From Actinernus sp. WN-2022 (lineage: Eukaryota > Cnidaria > Anthozoa > Actiniaria > Actinernidae): a DNA stretch of 64,000 nucleotides. The first letter of the stretch is position 1. Every line of letters starts with the position of its first letter. The stretch lies in assembly GCA_030867875.1 (NCBI GenBank), contig JAOWCC010001634.1, forward strand, positions 100,357,321 to 100,421,320, given 5' to 3'. Below, in pieces: positions 43,781 through 56,344 of the stretch. The notes beneath the pieces were generated by a model, which saw nothing but the letters and a program-made list of their open reading frames with translations, searched no databases and was not told where the DNA came from. The position numbers and the translations under genes are program-made.

Positions 43781-44043
43781 GCTTTCCGAAATATACAACA
43801 ACAGAGTGATATGATAGTCTTTCACATGTACTCACATGACGTCACAGCCAATATTTGGCTTCAGTCTTCTTTTTCACGGCCCTGACTTCCACAGGCAACC
43901 CAAATTGCTGTTTTTGGCAACTTTAACCCTCGCAAACAAATAGTAAATCTGCTCAGATCGAACTTTTTCTTATGTCATTCGACAGCTAATTTTATTGTCA
44001 ATTTTTATAAATTGAAACATTTTTGGGCTCATATGCACTTTAA

Positions 44044-44639
44044 GTCGGGAGAAGATACTGCCTAAATGCTCTTACATCTGCAAATGGTTTATAGACCTTC
44101 GTGTCTTCTTGAATAATGTTAAACGTAGGCCACTAAAAACACATATAACGCAAACAAATCTCTGCTAGTGACCACCCTCGAGCGGAGTGGATATACATGT
44201 AGTCTTATAGAGAGAGAGTTTATTAAAACAGTGCCCCTCCCCTCAATTAATACTGTAATATTTGTGAGCAAGTTAAATTCATAGACAAGTGGTATGCTCC
44301 CAGTAATTATAATAAATCAACTTCACAGTTGTAATTGGCCTTTTGCAGGAAACAGTCTTGTGCTAGCTGGTATAATACTTTGTTAACAAATGAGTTGAGC
44401 TTATGATCTCCATGGGAAAGACGTTGCCATGGATGCTGGATGGCAAGCTATCTTTAAAAATATTAAATGCTGCATGTTTTAGAAAGATCGACAATCGATT
44501 GGAGGTGGAAAATAGCATTTACAAACAGATTTTGCTTGTTTGCTAATAACACTACCGATTGGTAATCTCGTACAAATGCCTTTAAATATATGAATTGAGC
44601 CATTTGTTTGCCAACTAGTACAACCACATGATTGCATTC
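44044..44639. other. gene-free stretch with SINE fragment
   Basis: CTGCAAATGGTTTATAGACC near 44080 matches the body of the SINE at 27218-27478 for about 50 bp. Nothing else was recognised. Confidence 0.4.
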
Positions 44640-44816
44640 CTGCAAAAGGTCCATGCCATTATTTATAAATTATCATGAGCATCAGTAGTGAATTATCCGG
44701 CTCCCCTAGCACAAACCATGTATGATGCAAAAATATGCTACAACTCCACGGAACTACATGTATTCACCTATTCCTCGGTGGCCCGAGTTAAAGCCACTCA
44801 GGGCCTCTTGTTATAG
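44640..44816 (-). repeat. hairpin-headed repeat A relative, copy 4
   Basis: On the minus strand it starts GAGGCCCTGAGTGGCTTTAA and CTCGGGCC, then ~120 bp matching 49312-49445 (GGTTTGTGCTAG shared). It is related in layout to repeats at 4368 and 6417. Confidence 0.6.
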
Positions 44817-45666
44817 AATACCCCGCAAGTTGGATCATTAATAATTCATTTTCTCAAATTTTCATACAAACTTTCTAAAAACCTAACCCTGAAATAAAAG
44901 AAAACCTAACCTTTTTCAACCAAAAACCATTCATAGAACGACTCTATACATAGTCTCGCAAATAAAATCGTACGCGCATCGTTTCAAAGGAAACTATAGA
45001 AACCTACATATCACTGGAAAGATTATAGAATGTAGAATGCGCTGAAATGGGTTCTTCGCACAAATATTACATTTTCAGGAAATGCTAAGGCAACAAACAC
45101 AAAAAAGACGAGTCTCAAAAAAGTGAATTTATGTGCCGCCTACGAACAATTCGGCTGCATAATGTCAATCAGCACATGATAGCCTGTCAAAGCGTGTGAG
45201 CGTTTTTTCATATTTTATACTTTGTTCAAATGCAATTCATCTTCAAAGTTTCAACCAAAATAATTTATGTGTTTCATCACGGCAAGTACTCTTACAAGAA
45301 AAATAATTAAAATATCGCTAAACGCTCACAGTCTTTGGTTCGTAAGTAGCTCCTCTAACTTCAGGCCAAGTTTCATCAAGATCTGACAAGTCGTCATACC
45401 CTATAAATTCATCCAAAGACAGCGAATACTCATAAAAATCTAACGCAGTTTTTGGCTTCTGAAGGTTAGTAAACGCATCACACTTCATCAAAGCAAACGT
45501 CAACACTAAAACCAACTAGCCAATTAATGTAAGGACCCCCGGAGCTTATGAATAGTCCATGGCCAGAAATTCTACTCTCTATCAAACTATTGCCTGTTTT
45601 AAATATTTTTTCGGAAAATTGAAGATCAATCCATCAACTTCAAAATAATTTTTTTTTTAAGAAGAT
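44817..45666. other. gene-free stretch
   Basis: No supported gene. A 65-codon minus-strand ORF near 45318-45515 has no support. Confidence 0.35.
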
Positions 45667-45907
45667 CTGTCGACTGCCATCTTGGACGTGTGTTTCGAGG
45701 GGACTGGGTCATACCTGGTTCCAGTCTCCTACATTCACATTCAGTTGTTTTCATCAAAGCCGGCCATGATCGTGATCTTTTTTTATTAACCCAGTGTTTC
45801 CATGGTTTAGAATGATAATGCTATAAAAACGCTGCTGACACTTCAGTATTTTCGATATGATGGGGATTGATATTTTGATTAGTTACTTTTCGCCAGGGGT
45901 GGGGTAA
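45667..45907 (+). repeat. dispersed repeat C, copy 2
   Basis: Inverted partner of 37208-37450, same blocks. Confidence 0.7.
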
Positions 45908-48189
45908 TCTCATTCGGATGCAAATGAGACTAGAGGTGGGGATCACGTTTTTTTTTTTACTTCTGACGAAAACGAGGCATTCTGTTGAACCTCTCGTTGA
46001 TATAGGACGAAGGTGGTTGCTTGTGAGAGTAGCCACCACAGGGTGGCAAATTTGTAGATGGTGTGTAATCTTCGGCGATGATCAAAATAAGTGACCAAGG
46101 CACACTTGCCAATTTTCGCTATTTCTGCAGGACAGTCCGCAGTGTTTTTTTCGTAATTTGTTCCGTGTCTCGCATGGTTCTTAAAATGTCCTGCGTTTTT
46201 ATTATTATCGGCTAATATTTTGTATTAGAATTTTTGTTTCTGTCCAGTAGTTCCCCTTTTACTGGCATTTTTTTTCGGGGGAGGGGGGCCGGGGGGAGGA
46301 AGGGGGATGGAAAGAATATGGAAAGTACATGTTCTTTCAGTTCTATCTCGTGCACATATAATAACGTGATGCCATCATGCCATCACGTATGGAATAATGA
46401 ATGCAAAAATAAACAGAAACTAGAATAATCAAAAACTTGAATCGGCAAAATATTATGTATGAAGTATGGGCAGCCTTTACTGGGGAAAAAAGATAGAACA
46501 CATAAATCACAATTAATCGGTGTTGGTCTTGGTTGCTGGGTTTGGGGAACAGGTCTCTCAGAGAAGGTTCAACTGTAAAAAATGTATTTTATACAAGTTC
46601 AGCACAACCGGGAAGGGCTTTGTCTCTCTCTCGGCCCGGTTTAAGGTTTTTAATGTTCCTCCGGCAGATTAAATAGATTAAACCCTTTGTGACCACAAAT
46701 TGGGCTTCTTGTGATGATTACTCCTGTACACGATTCTCACAATTCTAGAAATTACATTGCTCTACAATACATCAGAATTGAAAATTTATTTTTTCACAAA
46801 TCTGAGAATATGGTGTTAGGTACAAAATAGAATTAAGGATATCACCCTCTAACAAATTACCTTTCGTCACATGTACTAGTTAAAATATATGTAAGCTTTT
46901 ATTGTGCTCCATCGCCGCCAAAATTGTTAACAATATAATAGATCAACACGTCACACCTTATACTGAAATGATTACAATAAAATTGTACCCCCAGTGTATA
47001 GCAATTTTGCTACTGAGTCGAGTCGGGCTAACAAAAATATTAATGAATAATGAAAAAATTGTTACAATAATAAGGCTATAATAATACACACAGAACTATC
47101 TGTGATGTAAGCAAAATAGAGACATTAAATCTAGCACGCGAACGTTGCCGTCGACACGTTTGCCTTCGTTTCATCGAATAAGTAAAAAATACATCATCTT
47201 GTAAACACGAAAATTGCGAGCCCTTTCTCATATTTGCCAACCAGCCATCACGGATTCTGCAGCATGGTATCGGATAGACTTTCTCAAAGTCCTTCTTAGC
47301 CCCCCGCACGAAGGACTTTTCCCACTTGCAGCGCGCCAAATTTACCGGTTGATTTTTCAACCGGAGGCGTGGCTTATGACGTACTAAGATTTGCCCAATC
47401 ACAAAGCGTCAATTCTTCAGGCATTGTATGTTGACGTGTCAAGTCAGTCGACCGTGGATGTGGTATTTACAATTTGATTGTACTCGGAAAGAATTTGTCA
47501 AAGGCGCGAAATGTAAGCTCCGCCCCTGAAACGTGTTTTCGCGCCAATACATAATCCCCCGATTCAATTTCCTGCAAGTGAAACAAGTCGAACTCGCCTC
47601 TCCCTTCGATTCTCGCGCTCGATTTTTGACCCAGTAATCGCTAACCCAGTGAGTCAGCGAGTACGACTTGGAGCAAGTCTAGGTATCGGATTTTAGTGAT
47701 GTGTACCGCATCCAGCATGGGCGTTAAAATGTCGCGCATATTCATTCCGCGGACCGCGTATCCAGCTCACATTTTTACTTAAAGTCGACTTATTTTGTAT
47801 ATCGTTTTTGTTTCTCTCCCGCATTTCGGGTCCTTCTTCGTGTACGGGAACACAGACGATTTAAAACATAGAAGACAAAAACTCATAACAATGAACTAAT
47901 GGCAAACAATACCTGAAATACAAAGAACCCTAACCGCAGAATACAACCATGATACGTTCTGGTACGCGAAGAAGGAGCAGGCCCGCATTTCCTTTTTGGT
48001 AGGGGATTACAAATCTTTAAAGTAAAATAACATTATCTTCAACTTCCATGTTCTGCGTTTCTTCAATGCTGCCATTTAGTATGTACAGTTGTGTATTCTA
48101 AAGCACGAAAACTTTTGGGGTTACGCTTTAATAGGTTAATAAATAACTGAGCCATATGGATTCTTTCAAAACAACTGGACGTTAAAACT
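45908..48189. other. gene-free stretch
   Basis: It contains a G-rich tract near 46277-46312. A 108-codon minus-strand ORF (47076-47402) has no recognisable domain and overlaps a CpG-richer, promoter-like stretch. No gene is called. Confidence 0.35.
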
Positions 48190-48790
48190 CGTTATTACTC
48201 GGGCTGCCTGTGGCAGCACCGAGTCTTAAAATACAAGTCGTTATTTTTTATTTTTTATTTTTTGTTGGGTGTCGCAAAATTTCTGCGCATGCGTTAAAGG
48301 TCAAATTCACACCAATCAGATTGCACTGTGCTGGTCACGCAACAATCGCCAGGTTAATTTATTTACATAATTGAATACAGTAAATCAAAATAGTCGACCC
48401 GCGAGGGCGAAAGCCTTCCAACAGGCTCAGGATATTTCACTGGCGCTCTTGTTGACCATAAAAATACATGAACAACGTAATACATTCGATCAGCGCTGTC
48501 TGGACAGATCCAATGTACATTTAGAAACGTAAGCGAAATACAATATCCAAACACGTTTGGATATCAACGGGTATCGAATTATAATCAAAGGTTAGATTTC
48601 GTCAGGCGCGCTCAGATAAGAAAGTTCAAAGCTCTCAGACTAGGCGAGACAAGGAGATATAAATTTCAATGAGTCATTGTCAGAAATCTATTCCATCGTG
48701 GGCAATTATGCAATACAACCTAAATTTGGGTCACGACAGAATAACCAGAGTCTTTCTACTGGATTGAGAGCTCGAGCTGAACAAGTCCAT
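48190..48790 (-). repeat. dispersed repeat B, copy 3 (longest)
   Basis: Inverted relative to 5840-6165 and 9480-9762. It joins both parts seen there: the hairpin/NRF1/CCAAT block (48193-48440) and the CCAGTAGAAAGACTCTGG block (48660-48790), so it is closest to a full-length copy. Confidence 0.65.
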
Positions 48791-49084
48791 CCCCTTGAAT
48801 AACTTGTAAGTCAAGACATTCAAAACTGTTCACATTTATTTAAAAACAGACATTTTTGATCAGGATTTTAATTGTTTACACACACAGTCCACACCACTGT
48901 AGCAATAAGCCATTTAAACTTTAAGAGGAAAGAATAAATATCAACACAGCAACCTGGTATTAAACATTTGTGTTTACTTACCTAATATGTCAGATACATA
49001 AATTTGGACGCGGACGCAAATTTCTCATTCTCAGACTCGATCCTTTCGTATATAAAAAACGTAAGAATGTTCCATGCAAACGGT

Positions 49085-49215
49085 TCGTAAAACTCCTGTC
49101 GGCCCTAGAAAAACTGAACATCTTGGTATTTCAGTCGAAGAAGCCTTTGGTTTCAGCAACTAGGTGATTTGCCATAACAAGGCATATTAAAGTCCTTTGT
49201 AGCCGCCATCTTGGA
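49085..49215 (+). repeat. dispersed repeat E, copy 1
   Basis: Shares about 130 bp with 51405-51555, including CATCTTGGTATT-like and CCTTTGGTTT blocks and a GCCGCCATCTT end (inverted YY1-type motif). Confidence 0.5.
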
Positions 49216-49249
49216 TTTTTCAGAGAAAACCTGTCCCGCGTGTTTATCC

Positions 49250-49445
49250 CGTGGGGAATCGATTCTGATTGGTTGACGGCGCGAAAGGTCGACACAGAAA
49301 ATAATAAAAATAACAAGAGGCCCTGAGTGGCCTTAACTCGGGCCATCTATAGCATGTACTGCATGGAGTTCTAGCATAATTTTGTGTCAACATGGTTTGT
49401 GCTAGAGTAGCCAGAGAATTGGTTCTCTACTGATGCTCTTGTGTG
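49250..49445 (+). repeat. hairpin-headed repeat, copy 5, joined to a CCAAT block
   Basis: TCTGATTGGTTGACGGCGCG and GTCGACACA (also at 53572) lead into GAGGCCCTGAGTGGCCTTAA and CTCGGGCC. The following ~130 bp match 44640-44816 inverted. It shows that the CCAAT block and the hairpin block belong to one unit. Confidence 0.6.
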
Positions 49446-51404
49446 TCAAATGTCAATGTGCAAATGTCCCACGTATGCGGGGGGGGGGGGGGGGGGGGGG
49501 GTTAGGTTAGGGTTTAGGGTTATGGTATGCCGGGGGGGGGGGGTAGGGGGGTTGGAAATGATAGAACCATAATACACACACAACACACACATACATACAC
49601 ACGGTTGTGCCATCAGCTAATTTACAAATTTTAAAATCCATTGAATAATCTAAAACTATGCCTAAATATAAAATCTATAACTTACAATTATACTACATGA
49701 TATAATATTTACATAAATAATAAAATAAATCCTGCTTTACGTGGATGCCATAAATTAGTAATTTCAGAAGTCATAGCAGCGTAATTTGTCTTTTAGCGAG
49801 TTAAGGGATTCTGATTGGTATGACGGGGGGGGGGGGGGTGGAAATGATAGAGCCATAATATACACACAACATGTGTATGTGCATGTGCATTTCAGCCACA
49901 ATTTCCTTCAATTCTGTAGTTTAATATTACTTTCTTTTCAATACTATTGTTCCTTTAGGGTCGTTAGAATTATAAAAAAAAACGTGGTATGGGTATTGTT
50001 GATTGAAGTGCAATGGTTATTTGAGTAGTCTGCACGATATCAAGTCACTCAAATTTGATGCATTGTAATTATATCAGGTGCAGTACGAATACAAGAAATC
50101 AAGCAATTTAGAACAACAAATTCCACATAATGTTGCTATTCATTGTGAATAGTCATTCTACATGTGAAAATAATAAAGTCATCTATTTGTAATTCTCAAT
50201 AACAAACTCAGTGGAGACGGCTGAAATTCAGGCTAAATTCTCAATACAATATTTTCGATTGGGGTCGTAAACTACAGACCACCATTTTCTAGTATTAGTG
50301 AGCTGCCACTGTGCTAGTGCTCATTTTCTACATCTTGAAGGAGACTGGAAACTTATAATGGCAAGCCACAAAGAAACATGCAATGTCCACTCATTTTTTT
50401 CTATCATTGGCCAAGATTAATTTTCATTCCCAAATAATTCTTAAAAGTACTCGTACTCCTGATCGTGACCGAGTGAAAGTGACGATGCTGATGCCAAGAA
50501 CTGAGGAACAACAACAACAATTACATTTATTTTCTCATAAGATGATGGAAATGTATACGAGTAATAAGGCATAATAAGAAATACAATGATGAGAAGGTAG
50601 GTCCTTAAGGTAACCTTAGGGTTATCTTAAGCCAGGACCACCTCAAATGGAAAACACTGAAACAAGATCTAGCTTGCATGGATATATAATGGTACCAAGA
50701 AAGGGGAAGGGAAAGAAAGAATGCCACTTACATGTAAGTATACTCTCTCAGTTCTGGACCAAATTTAGTTTATTTTATAAACTTGCAGTAATGATAAATA
50801 CACTACTCTATACATAATATCATTATGCCAGTTCTAAAAAAAACATTAAAATAATACACTGTAGAATGCCTGAACCCAGAGATAATAATCAAATACAAAG
50901 AGGTACAGGCCAGATGTAAATAGACCCGGGAAATAGAACAAAATAGAAAGTCAATAATTGTGTTAGGTGGTAACTGTCTTGTGATTAGGAAAGATTGTTT
51001 TTTACCAGTGTCAATAACACGCCACAGATAAATATGCGATTTCCACATCAGAGTCATTTATCGTTCGTTTGAAAAAAATCTTCATTTCAGATTACTTACT
51101 CAGTTTATACTCACTCACTGCATGCTAGATTTTCGTTCCCGAATTTATAAACATTTAAATACATGTGCATATAAATTATATTTAAAAGGCCCCTGTCAGT
51201 GAGAGAACTGAGAAATCGGGTCATTTCTACTATACTTTCGAGAGGTTAATAACAATAAATAACAATACAACGACAGTCAATTGGTATAAAGGTTATCATG
51301 TTCAGATTAGCGGCTACTTACATTTACAAGCTGTTGTCTTTATAGTCTGTTGATCGCAGAGCAGACGAGTGTATCTTAAAGCATGTCGCATAATATGTGA
51401 TAAA
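49446..51404. other. gene-free stretch with poly-G tracts
   Basis: Poly-G at 49480-49501, 49531-49541 and 49805-49817, with TTAGGGTTTAGGG between the first two. No gene is supported. Confidence 0.4.
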
Positions 51405-51555
51405 TTCCCGTCCAAAGCCCGTGAAACACCTCTCAGCTTTAGAAAAGACAACAATCTTGGTATTGCACTTGAAGGAACCTTTGGTTTACACAAAAAAAAA
51501 AGCTGATATTAAAGGTTTTGCTAAGTCAAAACTCCCACTCGCCGCCATCTTTTCA
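51405..51555 (+). repeat. dispersed repeat E, copy 2
   Basis: Partner of 49085-49215, ending in GCCGCCATCTTTT. Confidence 0.5.
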
Positions 51556-51649
51556 ACACCCTTCTCTCTTCTCTTTCCTATACATTATAATAGTTAGTTA
51601 ACCTTCTTCACCCTACCTTGCCAATTTACCTAGTTCTCTGACTTTCCTA

Positions 51650-53560
51650 TTCTCATCTTGTTCCACATCTTATGCCGATCCGTTACCCTTGTTCTATATG
51701 TAAATTTGCTGTTCATTCCAATCACAATTAAAGCAATTCTGTGTGATATTTGTTTATCCTTGACTCATCTTAAGTGCACTAAACTAACTACCCCAGATTA
51801 TGTTTTACTCTCACAATCCGAAGATGCTTGGTTTTGCCCTATTTGTATTTCTGAAATATTACCCTTTAATCACTTTGAAGATGATGATGATTTCTATTTT
51901 TCCATTTATGATCTTCACTCTATGTTTGAGCCTTCTTTTGATACCTCATCATTAAAAAACAAATGCTTTAATCCGTTTGTTGAAGACCCTGATACCTACC
52001 AGTTATTACATAATCCAGATCTTGATCCAGATATTAACATGTTCGTTTCAAACTCAAACCTTCTCGTTAACTGTGCATACTTTACTAGCAAGGAATTTAA
52101 TTGCTTATTTCCTAAAATTCCAGACTGTTTTTCTACATTCCACCTTAATGTTAGGAGTCTAAAGAAACACTCTGAAGACCTCTATGACTACCTATCCACT
52201 CTTAATATTTCCTTTCCTGCCATAGGTGTATCCGAGACCTGGTTAGATGAAACTACCAATGACCTTTATAACCTACTGGGTTACAACTTTATTTCCAATC
52301 CTAGGAAACATAAGTCAGGTGGAGGTGTAGGCCTCTTTATCAGATCTTCTTTTGAATTCAAAATCCGCTCTGACTTAGAATGTAATGATAATAGAATTTG
52401 TGAATAAATTTTTGCTGAAATACATCAATTGAATAATAAGAATATCATAATAGGCTGTCTATATAAACCACCAGATGTTTCAATAACTGATTTTACTGAG
52501 AACTTAAAACCTACCCTTGCTAAAATAAGTTTTGAAAATAAATTGTGTTACTTAAAGGGAGACTTTAACATTAATATTCTTAATGCTGACAATCATATGC
52601 CATCTAATGACTTTATTGATCTAATGATATCTAACAGTCTATACCCACTGATATCGAAACCTACCAGGATTACATCTTATTCTGCTACTTTAATTGATAA
52701 TATATTTACCAATAATCTTGATCATGATAAAATCAGTGGAATCCTTTGGACTGACATATCTGATCACTTACCTGTATTTCAGGTAACCAACCTCAAATTT
52801 GTACCTGAATCTCAACCACAAAGAATTTCCAAACGCCAAATAACCACTTCCAACATCCAGAAATTTCACTCTAAACTTGTTGACACTGATTGGACCTTTA
52901 TCAATTTATCTTCTCCTAATGACTCCTATAATATTTTTAATGATTATCTTACTCCTATTTATAACCAATGTTTTCCCATTAAAACAATTTTAATTAAGAA
53001 TAGGCCTAATAATAAACCTTGGTTCACTTCGGGTCTCCGTAATTCTTGTAGACGTAAAAATTATCTTTATAAACAAGCTCTCAATAAACCCACAGCTCAT
53101 AACAAGGCTAATTATACCAAATTTCGCAATAAGTACAATTATCTTGTTAAACTCGCTAGGAAAAAATATTACCATGACAAACTCTCATCGGCCTATTCCT
53201 CCTTAAGACTTACATGGTCAACAATTAAATCAGTTATCTCTAAAAAGCAAACCAGAAAAAACCTACTTCTATGATTGACTCTGATAGTACTATCACTGAC
53301 CCGCTACTAATTGCTAACAAATTTAATGACTTCTTTACAAATATAGGTCCGGCACTAATCCGACATTAATCCTAGATCATATCTAAAGGGCTCGTACAGG
53401 ACAGCATGTTCTTTTTTCCTACCTCCCCATCTGAAGTTATTTCAATTGTTATGTCTCTAAAAAACAGTAATAGCGAAGGATTTGATGGCTTTAACATCCT
53501 ACCAATCAAAGCTACCATCGACTTACTCGCATCGCCACTTTCTAATATATGGAATCAGTC
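51650..53560 (+). pseudogene. CR1/L2-type LINE: PHD-like finger, endonuclease, RT start
   Basis: Near 51670-51860 a PHD-like zinc finger is visible (CDICLSLTHLKCTKL, AWFCPIC), its first cysteines one frame off. An apurinic-type endonuclease follows: FHLNVRSLKKH, GVSETWLDE, GGGVGLFIRSS, IGCLYKPPD, KGDFNINIL and ISDHLPVF. A TAA at 52405-52407 is the only stop in the same frame. After 53274 the frame shifts, and the beginning of the RT domain can be read (EVISIVMSLKNSNSEGFDGF) until about 53560, where repeat D cuts it. The endonuclease nicks target DNA for target-primed reverse transcription. This copy lacks the RT core. Confidence 0.85.
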
Positions 53561-53571
53561 TTTAATCGAAA

Positions 53572-53722
53572 TCTGATTGGTTGACGGCGCAAAATCTCGA
53601 CACAAAAAAAAATTATATATAAACTTGCGATTTCTGACTCGAGCCAGCCGAAGGCCTGGCCCGAGTAATAAACACTTGCGAAACTTGACTCGGGCCCAGC
53701 CTACGCTGGCCCGAGTAATTAT
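53572..53722 (+). repeat. hairpin-ended repeat D, copy 2, with tandem terminal hairpins
   Basis: ATTGGTTGACGGCGC and CTCGACACA lead into two successive units, each CTTGCGA, then ACTCG..GCC hairpin and GGCCCGAGTAAT. The first hairpin stem has AGCCGAAGGCC, the second CAGCCTACGCTGG. It interrupts the LINE at 53560. Confidence 0.7.
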
Positions 53723-53730
53723 GGGAGGCC

Positions 53731-54740
53731 TAAATGTACTAGATCATATCTTCAAGAGAACTCTAGATGTATGGATTTTTCTACACTGATTACTGCAGGC
53801 TTAAGCCCGGTTCAAACGTCTAACTTCTCATGTGCCAATGCAGAACACTGTCAATTTGGATGAACGACTCTCTTATGCATATATGTATGCACTGTTTTGC
53901 TTAATCGAGGAGACTATTCATTTTTGGCTTTCAATTAAAATTTAAATAAAATTTAAATTACCGAGTCGTGGCAGCCAAATATGTTCCCCTCAGTTTCACA
54001 AAGAAACATGGCAAAACGACAAGGCTACGGAAATATAATATGCTTTGTGCTTTATGGTATCTTCTCTGTTTTACCTCTAAGCATTACCTTAGTTGCAATT
54101 CAGGATATCCTCGCTGGCAGCAATTTACCTTCTACGACAATCGTCATCGTTATGAATATTCCTTCACTTAGTGTAAAGTTGTTGGCACCGTGGTTTGTTC
54201 ATCGATCATTCCTTATATCCTATGTTGTGGCTGTTTTAGTAAACTGCTTGGGCATAGCTTTGATTGTTCTGGAGGATTACGTTCCTCTAAAGTTACTGGG
54301 TACTGGTTTTGTTGGAGTTGGATCGTCATTAAGCGTCGTTACTTCACTATCGTTAGCAGCGAGATTTCAAAATGGCGAAGAAGTGACTATTGCATTCGTT
54401 GCGGGTAAAAATTCTGTTGTCTTGGTGTCCTCGTTGTATTATACAGGTAAGTGGCAAAGAAGGGAATTTGTTTCCAATATCTTTATTAGCTGAATTTGTT
54501 GGTATCTCGCCCTTGCTTCCAAGGGTTTTCCTCCTTCCTCCCAGTCGAATCCTGACTTTGTTCAGCCCCTATGGTTGTTTTAAGTTCCGTTAACATTCAG
54601 TGTTTTATTATTTTGTTATTTAGACTGTTATATAATTTTGCTTTCATTGCTCGTCAGTATGTTCAACTCGTATCTACTGTATTTCAAAGAAGGGAAATTC
54701 GGCCTAGTTTAACACCTTTCACTAAGAAAAATTTGACATT
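53731..54740 (+). pseudogene. partial CLN3-like duplicate (upstream region, exon 1, part of intron)
   Basis: It is an inverted copy of about 30451-29394. Exon 1 (53981-54446) is open with the same start and GTAAGTGGC donor, and encodes 155 residues that differ at 14 positions from the first copy, all substitutions. The intron segment is shorter by ~100 bp. No exon 2 follows; transposons do. The membrane-segment pattern is kept, but a complete transporter cannot be made here. It may be transcribed from the copied promoter region, but nothing here shows that. Confidence 0.85.
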
Positions 54741-54847
54741 AATTTTACTTTGTCTGTTTCTTGATTTTTTAATGAATACCCCGCAACTTTTGAAGCTACT
54801 ACCTAGGAAACCTTGGCACCGTGATTCTTCGAGGCATATAAGTAAGT

Positions 54848-56241
54848 GGCACCGTGGTCCGCAGTTCCGTAGTGAAGCGAGTGAATTGATAATAAGGCAG
54901 CTAACTAAGCGAGTGAATTGTACGAGATGGGAACTGTCTTAAAGACCCTGTGTCCGAGCCCATGGTGCTTTCCGCCAATGTTATGATTAGTTTGTTTATC
55001 AACGGCCGCATAAATTAAAGGCCAGCTTTTAGGCGAACTAAAATGCTCTCGATTGTTTATAAGTTTCATAAAAGAAGTACCCATATACTTTGGATAACGA
55101 ATTTCATAATTTCTACCGGATTAGAAACCCAATCGAACCCACGAATTTTCTCCGGATGCTTCGAATATGATTTTAACAGTACTCGGCAGGAAGCCAGTTG
55201 TTCTGTCTTTAGATTCTAATTAGGTTTACGAGTGCGACTTTTCACAACTCTACAAGCAAACACATACTCTTGCTACCTTGTTTTCATGTTTCCAGTATTG
55301 CTTAGCTGTATTTGAAGATCTCTACTTTCCTTGCGAATGATATATTTTGAGTGTAAAATGAAATGTCGACTCGTACTCGCACTCGAGTCAAACTCACAGC
55401 GAAGTAACTAATGAACTCGGCAGATTGGACTTTGACCCGCGATCGTAGTTTTGGTAGCAAAACTTTCTGGACCTACTGGAGGATGAAAAAAAAGGTTAAG
55501 GACATTGCTTTCTCTGCTAATAAAAATGCAAAACATATACAGATAAGTCGTAACACCTCAGTGGAGCTTAGCCATGCGAAATTATAATTACGAATTATCT
55601 TGATGCCAGAAGTGGTTGCATGCTTTGTGCTTTGTATTTCCAACGAAGCCCGCCGGTCCATTAGTGCAGAAAATCCCCAGGAAACTCACGTAGTAGTCCT
55701 TTTGAACCACAAGTGTTCTCTTGTAGACCTAGAGAAAGTAAAATGTGGACTGCTGAAGGATTATTTGTCGAGTCACTTCGCCTCGTTGTCTCGGTCCCTC
55801 TACTCGCCACTCTAGACCGGGATTCGAAGAAATATTCGAACTAAAGTTTCATTTTAAAAAGAATATATTCAAAAGTTAAGATAAAAGAAAGTCAGTTAAG
55901 CATATATACCTATGAATAATTACACAATGGCCCAAACTAGGGATGGATTTCGAAAGATTCGAGAGTCACATAACAACAACAACGATCTTTCTGATTTTCG
56001 TAGCCTACGGAAATGATTTGCGCGTGCAAAGCACCATGGGCTCGGACACAGGGTCTTTAATATGAAGTTATTAAAGTTACCCGTCGTAGTTGATGAATAA
56101 AATACGTGTGAATCAGTATTTGTGAACTGTCGTAATATGACGCATCTTCGTTGATTAATATGCTAATCAGTCTTCATTGATGGCAGAAGTTGATCATAAA
56201 TATGCTAATCAGTCGACTGCGTGACTGCGGACCACGGTGCC
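54848..56241. mobile_element. outer inverted-repeat element (host of a nested TTAA element)
   Basis: Ends GGCACCGTGGTCCGCAGT are inverted partners, flanked by AGT on both sides (54845-54847, 56242-56244). Most of its interior is the nested element 54943-56056; without it the outer element would be ~280 bp. Non-coding. Confidence 0.55.
54943..56056. mobile_element. TTAA-flanked element nested in the outer one (1114 bp)
   Basis: TTAA at 54939-54942 and 56057-56060; inverted ends AGACCCTGTGTCCGAGCCCA and TGGTGCTTT are perfect for ~29 bp. No gene is supported inside; a 71-codon ORF near 55600 has no domain. Confidence 0.75.
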
Positions 56242-56344
56242 AGTCTTTTTAAGGGCCCATTGACATATTTAAATCAGCCGTTGCTAGGGAAAGTTTGCAG
56301 CCTCGTAAACCCCGGAAAATTAAAGAGTGGGCAACAATTATTGT

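Larger units (their letters stand above)
39465..44039. mobile_element. TTAA-flanked DNA transposon, probably Kolobok-like (4575 bp)
   Basis: TTAA at 39461-39464 and 44040-44043; ends AGTGCATATGAGCCCAA inverted. The minus strand carries a THAP-type domain and a C-terminal exon, and the plus strand has an exon with stops. TTAA targets plus a THAP domain point to the Kolobok superfamily, but no DDE block is visible, so this is inference. An assembly gap (40493-40592), two MITEs and long poly-G/poly-C tracts lie inside. Confidence 0.6.

Noticed and set aside
47076..47402. 108-codon minus-strand ORF
   Set aside because: No recognisable domain, no splice context, and promoter-like composition; probably chance.
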